Shown here piece by piece: positions 16,040 to 25,421 of a stretch of DNA of 64,000 bases. Every line of letters starts with the position of its first letter. Position 1 is the first letter of the stretch. Where the stretch lies: NCBI RefSeq assembly GCF_003337235.1, contig NZ_QPJC01000002.1, positions 124,001-188,000 of the forward strand, written 5' to 3'. A program made the position numbers and the translations under genes. The stretch is from Halopolyspora algeriensis (GTDB lineage Bacteria; Actinomycetota; Actinomycetes; Mycobacteriales; Pseudonocardiaceae). The notes beneath the pieces are model-generated. The model saw nothing but the letters and a program-made list of their open reading frames with translations, was not told the origin of the DNA and did no database searches.

Positions 16040-16507
16040 ATGACCACCACCGAACTCCACCCACCCAGCGCACACGGGATGAACGAGATCGCACACCGGG
16101 TTCGCACCGAACCCGCCTATGGCGCGTACCTGCTGCTGCGGGTCGGTTTCACGGTGCTGCCGATCGTGGTCGGGGCGGACAAGTTCGCCAACCTGCTCAC
16201 CGACTGGCAGCAGTACCTGGCTCCGTGGATCGCCGCGCTCGTTCCGTTCAGCGCTCACCAGGCGATGCTCGTGGTCGGGGTGATCGAGATCGTCGCCGGG
16301 ATCACCGTGGCGGTCAAACCCCGCTACGGGGCTCTGCTCGTGGCCGCCTGGCTCGCCGGGATCGTGATCAGCCTGTTGAGCTATCCGGGATTCTTCGACG
16401 TCGCGCTGCGCGACTTCGGACTGATGTTGGGCGCTCTCAGCCTGGCGTGGCTGGCCACGGCTTACGGATCGGCCCGCTCCCGGCGCCGGAGCACCACCGG
16501 CAGCTGA
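16040..16507 (+). CDS. DoxX-like four-helix membrane protein
   Basis: 155 residues with four hydrophobic segments (about 32-48, 62-78, 75-92, 98-116 and a last one near 122-140; exact borders are uncertain). Motifs RVGFTVLPIVVGADKF and FSAHQAMLVVGVIEIVAGI recall DoxX/YkgB membrane proteins. GGAGG is well placed before the ATG. Facing an Fe-S-type regulator, it may take part in redox or thiol stress responses at the membrane (inference). It ends in the hairpin at 16532-16562. Confidence 0.8.
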   Translation: MTTTELHPPSAHGMNEIAHRVRTEPAYGAYLLLRVGFTVLPIVVGADKFANLLTDWQQYLAPWIAALVPFSAHQAMLVVGVIEIVAGITVAVKPRYGALLVAAWLAGIVISLLSYPGFFDVALRDFGLMLGALSLAWLATAYGSARSRRRSTTGS

Positions 16508-16531
16508 GCTCGCCTGCGGAACCGGTGATCA

Positions 16532-16562
16532 CAGGGCAGACTCCGCTCAGGGGTCTGCCCTG
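16532..16562. terminator. hairpin terminator after the DoxX-like gene
   Basis: CAGGGCAGAC and GTCTGCCCTG form a perfect 10-bp stem with an 11-base loop, 24 bp after the stop of the rightward gene. The leftward permease ends at 16706, so it could also serve that transcript. Confidence 0.7.
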
Positions 16563-16705
16563 CGCGGCCGGTCACCGCGCCGATGTCCGGGACAGCAGCA
16601 AGTGGCGGCCGAACATGATGATGCCCACGGCGATCAGGAGCATGGCACTCGCGGTCGGCCAGCCCTGGCGGCGATGGGGGGGCTGCCCTGCCTCGAGGTG
16701 AACGC

Positions 16706-18193
16706 TTACCAGATCACCCCCGCCGCGAGCGTGGCGATCACAAGACCCCCGACAACCGGTAGGAAGAGCCTGCGTGCCAGCTCGATCACCGATACGCCGG
16801 TGACTCCGGCAACCGCGATGAGTGTCGACCAGATCACGAGAGTGCCGCCGCCGACCCAGGTCGAGCCGTTCTGAGCCACTGCGGCCAGAACCGCAGGGTC
16901 CACACCCGTCTCATCGCCCAGGGCCGAGGCCAGCGTGCCGGTGAAGGGCAGCCCTGGCCAGCCGTTGCCGTCCAGGCCGAGCATCATGCCGATGAACAGC
17001 ATGGCGAAGAGCACGACGAATGGATTGGCCGGAATGTGTTCCTGCACCTTCGCGACGACGTCGAGGAGGAGGCTGGGTGCTTCGGCATCCTCCGGCAGGC
17101 CGAGGATCCGGCCGGAGAAGCTACCGAGACCGACATAGATGAAGCCCGCTACCGGGATCACCATGCCCATCACTCGGAACGCGAACGACACGCCGTGCAC
17201 GAAGTGGTCAGCGGATCGCTCGAGCCACTTCGGTCCTGCGGACAACCCGGTGATCGCTATGAGCAGCAGCGCCGCGGTCCCACCGACCAACGTTGCTCCC
17301 GCACCGTCGTCCATGGTGGGGACGACCGAGGTAAAGCGTCCCAGCAGGATGAAGACGAGCAATGCACCGAAGCACACCGGGACCGAAAGAGACAGCAATT
17401 TCGAGCGCTGCTCGCTGATCACCTCTCGTGGAGCCTGGTGGCCCATGTCCAGCTCGTCGTTGACCGCCTCGCTCTCGCCGGCGTCGGTGCTGCCGCCGGA
17501 GCCACTGCTCGGCCCGCCCGCCATGGCATGCATGGGTGCGCGCACTGTGTCGGATTGGGCGATCGTGCTTCGCACCGTGATGAAGTAGGCGGCAACGAGC
17601 GCGACCGTCCCCACGATGAGGGCGATCACCAGCGCCCGGTCCGCGATGTCACTCGCGGGAACCCCGGCTCCTTGAGCGGATAGACCCGGTGCCACGCCGA
17701 GGATGTAATCCGAAGAGAGAGCCATGCCTTGCCCGGCGATCGCGATGGCGATTGCCGCGCCCATCGGGCTCAGTCCGACCCGCAGTGCCGCCGGGATCAG
17801 GATGGCAGCCAGTAGTGGGATCACCGGGGTCGGCCAGAACACCAGCGAGAGCCCGAAGGTGATCACGGCCAGTACCACGTACGCGGTCGGACCGTTGCGC
17901 ATCAACCGTTGGAACGGGCTGATCATGCGTTCGTCCGCGCCGGCGGCGCGGAGCGCTTGAATGAGCGAGGTCATGATCGCGATGATCAGGAAAATGGTCA
18001 GCAGTTCGGTGGTGGAGGTGAGTGTTGCCCTGAAGACGGCGCTGATGCCGGTCGTGATGCTTTCTGTCATCACCGCCGCGGTGAGGAAGGTGGCGGCGAT
18101 GGCAGGCGCCACCACGTTCTTTTTCAGTACGACCAAGGAGATCAGCAGTGCGATTCCGGCGAGGTAGATCCAATGGGCAGCGGTGAGATCCAT
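16706..18193 (-). CDS. polytopic permease of the ion-transporter type (paralogue of 27275-28891)
   Basis: 495 residues with about 11-12 hydrophobic helices and a hydrophilic Gly/Ser/Asp/Glu-rich loop near residues 220-260. Conserved polar stretches within helices are SLVFWPTPVIPLLAAILIPA, IAGQGMALSSDYILG and GLDGNGWPGLPFTG. These resemble GntP/anion-transporter-like symporters, though I cannot name the substrate. GGAGG stands eight bases before the chosen ATG. It is closely related to the permease at 27275-28891: the starts (DLTAAHWIYLAG versus EVTAAHWVYLAG) and the helix motifs align along the whole length. The two may carry the same or related organic acids. Confidence 0.8.
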   Translation of the reverse strand: MDLTAAHWIYLAGIALLISLVVLKKNVVAPAIAATFLTAAVMTESITTGISAVFRATLTSTTELLTIFLIIAIMTSLIQALRAAGADERMISPFQRLMRNGPTAYVVLAVITFGLSLVFWPTPVIPLLAAILIPAALRVGLSPMGAAIAIAIAGQGMALSSDYILGVAPGLSAQGAGVPASDIADRALVIALIVGTVALVAAYFITVRSTIAQSDTVRAPMHAMAGGPSSGSGGSTDAGESEAVNDELDMGHQAPREVISEQRSKLLSLSVPVCFGALLVFILLGRFTSVVPTMDDGAGATLVGGTAALLLIAITGLSAGPKWLERSADHFVHGVSFAFRVMGMVIPVAGFIYVGLGSFSGRILGLPEDAEAPSLLLDVVAKVQEHIPANPFVVLFAMLFIGMMLGLDGNGWPGLPFTGTLASALGDETGVDPAVLAAVAQNGSTWVGGGTLVIWSTLIAVAGVTGVSVIELARRLFLPVVGGLVIATLAAGVIW

Positions 18194-18687
18194 ACCGGCA
18201 CCTCCGGTGGGTGATCGGCCAGCAAGTCGAGAGCGATGCGAGTTGAGGTTCGACTCGATGCACAGTGCACCGGTTCGATCGAGTCGTGAGTCCGACCGGC
18301 ACGGACTTCTCGTGTGGTGACATCGGGGACCGAGGGAATCCCCGCGTGGTGCCGAACGTGTTGCCGTTGTTCGCACAGCCTCCGGCGGCGCTGAATGATG
18401 AATCAGGATGACAGCCGCGAGTGCGATTGAACCAGGAACAACTGCACAGAATGCTTCGAATTCATTGTGCAGTGCGTCCCATTGACAATCCGGGAATTCG
18501 TCGAATGCGTCCTCGGACATGGTGCCCGAAATATGTGCTCCGCTCTGTGCAGAGTGGACATGGCTCTTGGTCGTCCGCAGCTGCTAGGACTGATCCATAT
18601 GCGCGACCGTTGTCGGCGCCACGGGCGAGCCGAGGATATCGCGCAATGCATCGGACCCGAGCACGGGCACTTCTCAGTGGAGGCGCT
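18194..18687. other. intergenic region with candidate control sites
   Basis: 494 bp between divergent genes. I find no convincing coding frame. It holds an imperfect inverted repeat at 18443-18471 (TGCACA...TTGTGCA, with a two-base bulge) and a TTGACA at 18482-18487. These are the only promoter-like signals I can support ahead of the hydrolase gene. Confidence 0.4.
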
Positions 18688-19542
18688 ATGACGAGCACAT
18701 CGGACGTCGAGTCACTGCGTATCGAAGTCAATGGGGTGGAACTCGCGGTGAGAATCGCGGGGTCGGGCCCGCCGGTGGTGCTGGTGCACGGATCGTTGGA
18801 CGATCACCACGCCTGGGATCGAGTGGTCCCGTCTCTCACCGGCAAGCACCAAGTGGTGACCTACGATCGCCGAGGCCACAGCGGGAGCAGTTGCCCACCC
18901 GGTCAGGGCACGATATGGGAGGACGTCGAGGACCTGGCCGAGCTGCTGGGCGCACTCGAACTCGACGCCCCGCTGGTGGTCGGTCACTCGTACGGCTCGA
19001 GCACGACGTTGTTGCTCGGAGCCCGTCATCCCGACCTGACCGGTGGCTTGTTGGTGCACGAGCCGCCGCTGTTCGCTCTGCTGCGCGACAGGGAGCCGAC
19101 CCGGCACCTGGCCGAGGAGGCCGGTGAACATCTGCGCCGTGCGGCCGCGCTCATCACCGAGGGAGCCGTCGACGAAGGGGTGCGGCATTTCGTGAACAAT
19201 GCCGCATTCGGTCCCGGCACCTGGGAGCACGTGTTCACCCCGGAAATCCGGCAAACCTGCATCGCCAATGCCGACACGTGGCTGGACCAGTCCCGCGATC
19301 CACAGCGGCTTGCGGTCCGGCCGGAGTTGCTCGCCGATTATCCGCATCCGATCACGGTCAGCCACGGTGACGTGAGTCTGCCGGCCTACGCCCCGGTGGC
19401 CGAGATGCTCGCCGCCACGCCGCCACGCTGCCGCCGTCATGTCGTGGCCGGAGCCGGCCACGCGCCACACCTCAGCCATCCGGCGGTATTCGCCGAGCTG
19501 GTGCTGGATTGCGCACGGCAAACCAGTGCACGAAAGGTGTGA
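18688..19542 (+). CDS. alpha/beta-hydrolase
   Basis: 284 residues with the canonical order: oxyanion loop VVLVHGSLDDHHAW, nucleophile elbow GHSYGSS, and a C-terminal His in VVAGAGHAPHLSHP. Small lid helices lie in between. It is an esterase, lactonase or C-C hydrolase; the substrate is unknown. GTGGAGG precedes the ATG. The next gene in the same direction is an MFS exporter 145 bp downstream. Confidence 0.9.
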   Translation: MTSTSDVESLRIEVNGVELAVRIAGSGPPVVLVHGSLDDHHAWDRVVPSLTGKHQVVTYDRRGHSGSSCPPGQGTIWEDVEDLAELLGALELDAPLVVGHSYGSSTTLLLGARHPDLTGGLLVHEPPLFALLRDREPTRHLAEEAGEHLRRAAALITEGAVDEGVRHFVNNAAFGPGTWEHVFTPEIRQTCIANADTWLDQSRDPQRLAVRPELLADYPHPITVSHGDVSLPAYAPVAEMLAATPPRCRRHVVAGAGHAPHLSHPAVFAELVLDCARQTSARKV

Positions 19543-19687
19543 TGGCAAAAAAGGGCCGACCGAGCAGGCATGGTGCCTCTGCACAGGATCGGAGAGGTCA
19601 CATGTGCACACTGCCTCTGGCGGTCATGGCTCATAAGGCGGAGCCTGCGACTATGGTCTCGATCATGGCGCAGCAGAGGGGCACGGT

Positions 19688-21091
19688 GTGACGGCGGTGG
19701 AGCCGACTTCCCGGCGAGCATGGTTCGCGCTCGTGCCCCTGCTCATCGGCACGTTCACCGGTACCGTCAACAACAGCGTGGTCAACGTGCCGATGACCGA
19801 GATCCTGGCCGACTTCGACGTGTCTCTGGCCTACGGTGCTCTGGTCGTTGTCGCCTTCGTCCTGGCTTTCGCCGTGTTGATGCCTCTTTCCGGCTGGCTC
19901 GGTGATCGGCTTGGTCACCGCCAGGTCTTCTGCGCCGCAATGGTCCTGTTGGCGGTCGGTGCGGCCGGTGCGGCGCTCGCGCCGAGCCTGCCGCTGCTGG
20001 TCGCCTTCCGCGCCCTGCAAGGGGCCGCGACCGCTGCGGTCCTGCCCGGGGTCATGGTGCTGATCGCGGCGATGTTCGGCCCGGGGAGCCGAGGCCGCGC
20101 ACTGGGATTCTGGGCCGGCGTCAATGGCGCCGGACAGGCGGCCGGGCCCGCTCTCGGCGGCCTCCTCGCGGACTGGGTCGGGTGGCGGGCGATTTTCTGG
20201 CCCACGATTCCGTTGGCGCTGCTCGCGCTGGTGATGGCTCTCCGGCTCGTGCCTCGGGGCTCGGCTCGGCCGATTCCGCTCGAGTGGCGTGGCGCGCTGC
20301 TTCTGACGCTGAGTGCCGCTCTGTGTCTCGGTTCCGCGAGTCTCGTCGGGCCGTTGGGCCTCTCCTCTGTGGCGGTGTGGATCACTGCCGCCGGCGGCGT
20401 GTGTGCCGGTATGGGGTTCGTCCGGGTGGAATCGGGGCGTCGGGATGCTTTTCTGCCTCCGGGGCTGTTGCTGGAGCCGCGCTACCTCCGGTCGTCGATC
20501 GCTGTCCTGACCCAGATGTTCTGCCTGGGTGCCACCTTGCTGGGTGTGCCGCTGTATGTGACACAGCGCCACGGCGTGGCGACGGCTACGGCGGGACTGC
20601 TGGTACTGGCCATGCCTCTCGCGATGGCTGCTCTGGCTCCTCTGGCAGGGCTTGCCACGGAACGATTGACACCGCGCATCGCACTGCGCACCGGCTTGGT
20701 CGCTCTTGTCCTGGGGCAGGTGGTGCTCACTGTCCAGCTCGGAATCGGTCGCCCCCCGGATGTGCTCGTGATCGTCAATCTCGCGGTGGTCGGTGCCGGC
20801 GTCGCATTCGTGCAGACTCCGGCAGCCGCGGGGTCGACACGTTCCCGAGCCGGTCAGCGCGGGTCCGGCCTGGGTCTGTTCAATCTGCTCCGCTTCGGAG
20901 GGTCCGCGCTCGGCGCGTCCTGGGTCGGTGCGGTCGCCGGCCCCGATTCGTCCTATGGGCTCGTCTTCGGGGTCTGCACCGGCATCGCGGTGCTTGGCCT
21001 GGTTGGTTCCTTCGCCGGACGCGATACGGCAGTGGTGTCGAAAGCCGGGGAAGCCGAGGCGCCCTCCGCTGAGGCCGCTGCTTTCCGCTGA
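19688..21091 (+). CDS. MFS transporter, multidrug-export (DHA2-like) type
   Basis: 467 residues with about 14 hydrophobic helices. The loop 2-3 signature GWLGDRLGHRQVF (MFS motif A) and VAFRALQGAATAAVLPG (motif B with Arg in helix 4) are clear, as is the motif-C-like AGVNGAGQAAGPALGGLLAD of drug exporters. A GTG start follows GAGGGG. Substrates are unknown; export of a product handled by the neighbouring hydrolase is possible. The leftward PucR gene ends only 25 bp downstream. Confidence 0.9.
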   Translation: MTAVEPTSRRAWFALVPLLIGTFTGTVNNSVVNVPMTEILADFDVSLAYGALVVVAFVLAFAVLMPLSGWLGDRLGHRQVFCAAMVLLAVGAAGAALAPSLPLLVAFRALQGAATAAVLPGVMVLIAAMFGPGSRGRALGFWAGVNGAGQAAGPALGGLLADWVGWRAIFWPTIPLALLALVMALRLVPRGSARPIPLEWRGALLLTLSAALCLGSASLVGPLGLSSVAVWITAAGGVCAGMGFVRVESGRRDAFLPPGLLLEPRYLRSSIAVLTQMFCLGATLLGVPLYVTQRHGVATATAGLLVLAMPLAMAALAPLAGLATERLTPRIALRTGLVALVLGQVVLTVQLGIGRPPDVLVIVNLAVVGAGVAFVQTPAAAGSTRSRAGQRGSGLGLFNLLRFGGSALGASWVGAVAGPDSSYGLVFGVCTGIAVLGLVGSFAGRDTAVVSKAGEAEAPSAEAAAFR

Positions 21092-21116
21092 CCGACTCCC
21101 GGCCGTGGGGCGTGAT

Positions 21117-22916
21117 TCACTCCGTCGGCGGTGTGAGCTCGTTGTCGAGGGCGCTGTGCACCTCGCTGAGCGTGTCGATGTGGCTGGCGAGCCAGACCAT
21201 GAATTGCGTCTCGGACATCCGCACATCCATTTGCAGTGCTCGCGAAGCCCGTTCCAGCTTGTAGAGCATGGTGTTGCGATGCAGCTGTAGTCGTCGGGCG
21301 GCGGCGTTGAGGTTGCCGGATTCCTTGATGTAGGCGAGAACGATCTCTTCGAGATTGCCGGTCTGTCCGTCGGCTCGGCGCAGCGGTTCGAGCAGTTCCG
21401 TCGCGAATGTTCGGCCGGGCTTGCTGTCGGCGATCTCCTGAATCGCTGCGAACACGCGCAACTCGTCGTAACCGCAGACGGACGGCACGGTGACTCGCTG
21501 TCCGAGAGCCACTGTCGTACGTGCCTCGCGGTAGCTGTCCGCCACGCCGGCCGCACCCGTACCGCCGCGTCCGTAGACAATGCGCACTCCGTCACCGAGG
21601 CGAGTACGCATCATCCGGCTCAGCTGCTCGGCGAAGTGGCGCAGGGCCCGGCTCTCGGCGAGTGCTTCGCCACGTTGTGGAGGAATGGAGTCCGGCAGCT
21701 GGCGGACGACCACGATCATGGAGCCGATCTGGGTCGTGAGGGTGAGCATGTCGACGTTCGGCTCCAGCTCCGCGGCGGCTCTGGTGGCCGCGGCGGCTCG
21801 GGACACGTCCGGCCTGCGCTCGGGATCCATGTCGTGCAGGGTCACGACGAAGACGGCGAAACGCCCCTCCGGATCGAACCGGTAGTGCCGGGAGCGAGCG
21901 GCGAGTTCGTGTTGATCGGTGAATCGTCCGTGGAGCAACGCGTCCACGAAGTCGTCGCGTGCTCGCTCTTCGGCCTCGTGTACCGAACGCTGCCGCAGCA
22001 ATTCCGAGCCGGCGAGTGTCGCCCCCTGCTCGGCGATGACGCTGTGCTGGGCGAGGTCGTGCTCGTCTGCGGGCCAGACCGGCTCCACGATCGCGACGAG
22101 ACCGTACGGATCACCTGCGACCGTCACCGGCGCCACGACCGCGTGCGTGGGGTGGTCCTGTGATCCGAGTGCGGCGGTGTGTGCGTGTGGCACGGTCCCA
22201 TTGCCCGAGGCCGCGGCCCGATCCTGCCCGTTCCGGGTGATCAGCCGGGTCACGATGGCGGGGTCGACGTCGACGGGGGGCTCTTCTGTTTCCGTGGCGC
22301 CGGCATGGGCCAGTACCTCGCCGTCCGCGCCGAAGAGGAGCACCGGGGTGCGGGACAAATGCGACATGGTGCGCGCCATCGCGGCGAGTCCGGAACCCCG
22401 AGCGAAGACTTCTCCGAGAGCTTGGTGCACCCGCATGCTGTACTCGAGTACATGCGCGCTCTGCGCGAGCACCTTGGTGGCCACCAGATGCCCGATCCGT
22501 CGGAAGGTGGCTTCCTGGCCGAGCGCGAGCAGCGGGATCGAGGTGGTGTCCGCCGAGCGGGCAGCGGCATCCAGACCGGTCTTGATGCCATTGTCGGGCC
22601 AGGCGAGTACGGCGGAGGCACCTCGCTGGGCGAGTCGGGTCATCAGGGACTGCGCCCGATCGCCGGTGGCGAAGTGACTGTTCGGGACATGAATGGCGAC
22701 TCCGGCGAGATCGCAGCCCTTGTTCCGGGCCGGGAACGAGCTTGTGCCATCCACTTCGGACAACGGCAGGCACCAGGTCACGCCATTGGCGAGACCGGAG
22801 CGCCCGCCGACCAGGCAGCCGCGCAGCAACGGCTCGGCCAGCAGCATCTCCACCGTGACGTGCGGTTCGGAGTCGGTGCGGTCACCCGCATACGAGGAAG
22901 CGGATTCATGTGCCAT
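21117..22916 (-). CDS. PucR-family transcriptional regulator
   Basis: 599 residues. An N-terminal PucR ligand domain (about 20-150, with EMLLAEPLLRGCLVGGRSGL) is followed by a GAF-like middle. The C-terminal helix-turn-helix reads YIKESGNLNAAARRLQLHRN (about 536-555). AGGAGG lies upstream of the chosen ATG at 22916. It is divergent from an aldehyde dehydrogenase gene over a 107-bp gap and likely activates it. Family members respond to purine, amino-acid or amine catabolites; the ligand here is unknown. Confidence 0.9.
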   Translation of the reverse strand: MAHESASSYAGDRTDSEPHVTVEMLLAEPLLRGCLVGGRSGLANGVTWCLPLSEVDGTSSFPARNKGCDLAGVAIHVPNSHFATGDRAQSLMTRLAQRGASAVLAWPDNGIKTGLDAAARSADTTSIPLLALGQEATFRRIGHLVATKVLAQSAHVLEYSMRVHQALGEVFARGSGLAAMARTMSHLSRTPVLLFGADGEVLAHAGATETEEPPVDVDPAIVTRLITRNGQDRAAASGNGTVPHAHTAALGSQDHPTHAVVAPVTVAGDPYGLVAIVEPVWPADEHDLAQHSVIAEQGATLAGSELLRQRSVHEAEERARDDFVDALLHGRFTDQHELAARSRHYRFDPEGRFAVFVVTLHDMDPERRPDVSRAAAATRAAAELEPNVDMLTLTTQIGSMIVVVRQLPDSIPPQRGEALAESRALRHFAEQLSRMMRTRLGDGVRIVYGRGGTGAAGVADSYREARTTVALGQRVTVPSVCGYDELRVFAAIQEIADSKPGRTFATELLEPLRRADGQTGNLEEIVLAYIKESGNLNAAARRLQLHRNTMLYKLERASRALQMDVRMSETQFMVWLASHIDTLSEVHSALDNELTPPTE

Positions 22917-23023
22917 TTGCCCATATCCTCCTCGAATTATCGTGCAGATCATATGGTGTCACGGCGGTCGCTTCAATGGTCAACTTTTCGGTACCGGATA
23001 TCCATCCCGTGCTGAGGAGAATG

Positions 23024-24463
23024 ATGAGCCAGGCGATCGGGGAGATGAAATCAACGGTGGCGAGCACGTCCTTCTGGTCGGTGAATCCGGCGGTACCGGG
23101 CCAGGTGGGGCGCGAGTTCACCGCTGCCACTGTCGACCAGGTGCGCGATGCGGTACGCACGGCAAGGGCTGCTGCCCCCGAATGGGCTGCCACTCCACCG
23201 GGTCGGCGCGCCGCCGTCTTGTCCGGGGTCGCCGACGAGTTGACCGCTCGCACTTCCGAACTCGCACTGCTGATCACACGTGAGGAGGGCAAGACACTCG
23301 CTGCCGCTACCGGTGAGGTGGGCAAGGCCGCCGAGCAGTTCCGATTCGCAGCGCAGCTTGCCCACCAGGTGGAGGGCAGCACGTACCCGCAGGAAAGTCC
23401 GGGTACGTTCGCCTACACCCTGCGGTCCCCGCTCGGTGTCGTCGTCGCGATCACGCCGTGGAACTTTCCGGTGTCACTCGCGGCCCGCAAGATCGCTCCC
23501 GCTTTGGCCGCCGGAAACGCCGTCCTGTTCAAGCCTTCCCGGGTGACTGCCGGTGCGGGTGAGATTTTCGCCGAGGCCTGCCATGCCGCCGGTGTCCCCG
23601 AGGATGTGCTGGCTCTCGTCCAGGGTGACGATCGTGCGGCGATGGACGCCCTGGTCGGGGGCCCCGAGATCGATGCTGTGTCTTTTACCGGTTCCGACGC
23701 CGTCGGCGAATTGCTGCGGGGCACCACGAACGCGCGAGCGCGGCTGCAGTTCGAGTTGGGTGGCCACAATGCCGCGGTTGTGTGCGCCGATGCCGACCTC
23801 GCTCGTGCCGCGCGTGCCGTGGCTTCCGGCGCATTCGAGCTCACCGGGCAGGCGTGCACCGCCACGGACCGCGTACTGGTGGAGCAAGACGTCTACGACG
23901 ATTTCGTGACGTTGCTGAGCCAGGAGGTCCGGGGGATGCGTGTCGGCTCGGGCGAGGATCCTGCCAGCAGGGTGGGGCCGGTGGCGACCGCGGCCCAGTA
24001 CGAGCGTCTGAGCGCGCTGCTCGACTCCGCTGCCGGTGCGGGGACGGTGGCCGGCCAGGCCGAACTGGATCCCTCCGTCGACCCCGATGGCTACTGGGTG
24101 CTGCCGACGGTACTCACCGACGTGCCTGCGGAGCATCCGCTGAACACCGACGAGATCTTCGGGCCGCTGCTGTCGGTCGTACCGGTCGATTCCGTCGAGA
24201 CCGCCACGGCGAGGGTGAACGCCTCCGCCCACGGCTTGGTCACCGCCCTCCACACGACCGATCTGCGCCGGGCACATCGCTTCGCTCACCAGGCGACCTG
24301 CGGGATCGTCAAGATCAACGAGCGCACGACCGGCAACGGGCTCGCACCACCTTTCGGTGGCTGGAAGGCCTCCAGTTCCGGGGCTTTCCCCGAGGGAGGG
24401 CGTACAGCGCTCGATTTCGTCACCGACACCAAAACCGTGTACTTCGGATACGAGGAGACCTGA
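23024..24463 (+). CDS. aldehyde dehydrogenase
   Basis: 479 residues, a complete NAD(P)-dependent ALDH. Motifs in order: TPWNFPVSLAARKIAPALAA (144-163), FTGSDAVGELL, catalytic Glu244 in FELGGHNAAVV, nucleophile Cys278 in GQACTATDR, and EIFGPLLSV. The end, FGGWKASSSGAFPEGG, resembles succinate-semialdehyde or ketoglutarate-semialdehyde enzymes. GAGGAG favours the second ATG of a pair at 23021/23024. It is coupled by ATGA to the GlcG-like gene and faces a PucR regulator, which suggests an amine- or acid-derived semialdehyde as substrate. Confidence 0.92.
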   Translation: MSQAIGEMKSTVASTSFWSVNPAVPGQVGREFTAATVDQVRDAVRTARAAAPEWAATPPGRRAAVLSGVADELTARTSELALLITREEGKTLAAATGEVGKAAEQFRFAAQLAHQVEGSTYPQESPGTFAYTLRSPLGVVVAITPWNFPVSLAARKIAPALAAGNAVLFKPSRVTAGAGEIFAEACHAAGVPEDVLALVQGDDRAAMDALVGGPEIDAVSFTGSDAVGELLRGTTNARARLQFELGGHNAAVVCADADLARAARAVASGAFELTGQACTATDRVLVEQDVYDDFVTLLSQEVRGMRVGSGEDPASRVGPVATAAQYERLSALLDSAAGAGTVAGQAELDPSVDPDGYWVLPTVLTDVPAEHPLNTDEIFGPLLSVVPVDSVETATARVNASAHGLVTALHTTDLRRAHRFAHQATCGIVKINERTTGNGLAPPFGGWKASSSGAFPEGGRTALDFVTDTKTVYFGYEET

Positions 24464-24903
24464 TGCTGACCGTTCACCGCCTGACCCTCGACGAGGCGCT
24501 CACCATCCTGCAGGCCGCGGAGAAGGAGGCCGAGCGGATCGGTGTCAAGGAGACGATCTGCGTCGCCGATGATGGTGGCCACGCGATCGCCCTGCATCGC
24601 ATGACCGGCGCCCGACTGACGGGGGTGGACATCGCGACCGCCAAGGCGTTCACGGCGGCCGGGCATGAGCGCGCCACCCACCTGTTCAACGAGCCTCCGA
24701 ACGGGCCCGCACTGCCGGGCAACGAAGCATTCGGCATCAATCAGATGCATCCCGGCAAGTTCGCCACCTTCGTCGGTGGGTTCCCCCTCGTCTACAACGG
24801 CAATGTCGTCGGTGGTGTGGGAATCAGCGGCGGCAATGGGGAACAGGACAAGGCCGTGGGAGCCGCGGCGCTGAAGGCGTTCGAGGAGAGCGTGGCCGAC
24901 TGA
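24463..24903 (+). CDS. GlcG/HbpS-like heme-binding-family protein
   Basis: 146 residues with the DUF336 pattern: TLDEALTILQAAEKEAERIG, CVADDGGHAIALHRM, and C-terminal GVGISGGNGEQDKAVGAAAL. Members (GlcG, HbpS, PduO C-terminal domain) bind heme or corrinoid-like ligands or have unknown small-molecule roles and often accompany catabolic operons. It overlaps the dehydrogenase stop by ATGA and is followed by a strong terminator. Confidence 0.88.
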   Translation: MLTVHRLTLDEALTILQAAEKEAERIGVKETICVADDGGHAIALHRMTGARLTGVDIATAKAFTAAGHERATHLFNEPPNGPALPGNEAFGINQMHPGKFATFVGGFPLVYNGNVVGGVGISGGNGEQDKAVGAAALKAFEESVAD

Positions 24904-24922
24904 CGGCTCTCCGGGACCACAT

Positions 24923-24961
24923 CGAGCATCACCACCGGAAAGAAGTCCGGGGTGATGCTCG
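24923..24961. terminator. bidirectional hairpin terminator
   Basis: CGAGCATCACC pairs with GGTGATGCTCG, and an inner CCGGA with TCCGG, giving a 16-bp stem with one bulged A around a six-base loop. It lies between the ends of the rightward GlcG-like gene and the leftward RidA gene, 20 bp from each. Confidence 0.85.
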
Positions 24962-24980
24962 CTGTGTTGTGTTCGCCGAC

Positions 24981-25421
24981 CTACGGCGGTGTTGATACGG
25001 CGGCGGTGAGTTCGACCTCCACCGGCGCACCGGACGGCAGGGATCGGACGCCGATCGCGCTGCGCACCGGCAGTGCTGCGGTGTCCGTGTGCTCGGCGAT
25101 CGCCGCTGTCGCACCGTCGGCGACCGCCGACAATTCCCGGAATTCGTCCGTGCAGGCCACGAACACGCTCAGGCGCAGACAGCGTTCGATTCGTTCGAGG
25201 CCGCCTGCCGCGCCGGTGATCGCCGCCAGGGCGTTTCGCGCAGCGATGGCCGCCGCGGACTGCGCCGCTGCGACATCGAGGTCCCGTCCGACGATGCCGC
25301 GAACGGCGAGTTCACCGTGCACGCGCGGGGTCATTCCGGCACTGAAAGCGATCCCCGCGTGCACGAGAGCCGGGCCGTAGGTTCCCTGCGGGGCAGGAGC
25401 TTCGGGCAATGGTTCAGGCAC
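24981..25421 (-). CDS. RidA/YjgF-family protein
   Basis: 146 residues: GPALVHAGIAFSAGMTPRV at the front, NALAAITGAAGGLERIERCL in the middle, and LPVRSAIGVRSLPSGAPVEV at the end with the conserved Arg of the active site. RidA enzymes hydrolyse reactive enamines/imines made during amine and amino-acid oxidation. The GTG start overlaps the end of the gamma-glutamyltransferase-like gene by eight bases, so the two are coupled. Together they hint at breakdown of a gamma-glutamylated or acylated amine. Confidence 0.9.
   Translation of the reverse strand: MPEPLPEAPAPQGTYGPALVHAGIAFSAGMTPRVHGELAVRGIVGRDLDVAAAQSAAAIAARNALAAITGAAGGLERIERCLRLSVFVACTDEFRELSAVADGATAAIAEHTDTAALPVRSAIGVRSLPSGAPVEVELTAAVSTPP

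Noticed and set aside
19631-21595. 654-codon leftward frame opposite the MFS gene
   Set aside because: Composition is Arg/Gln/Ser-rich without any fold, while the rightward frame has all MFS motifs. It is a high-GC shadow.
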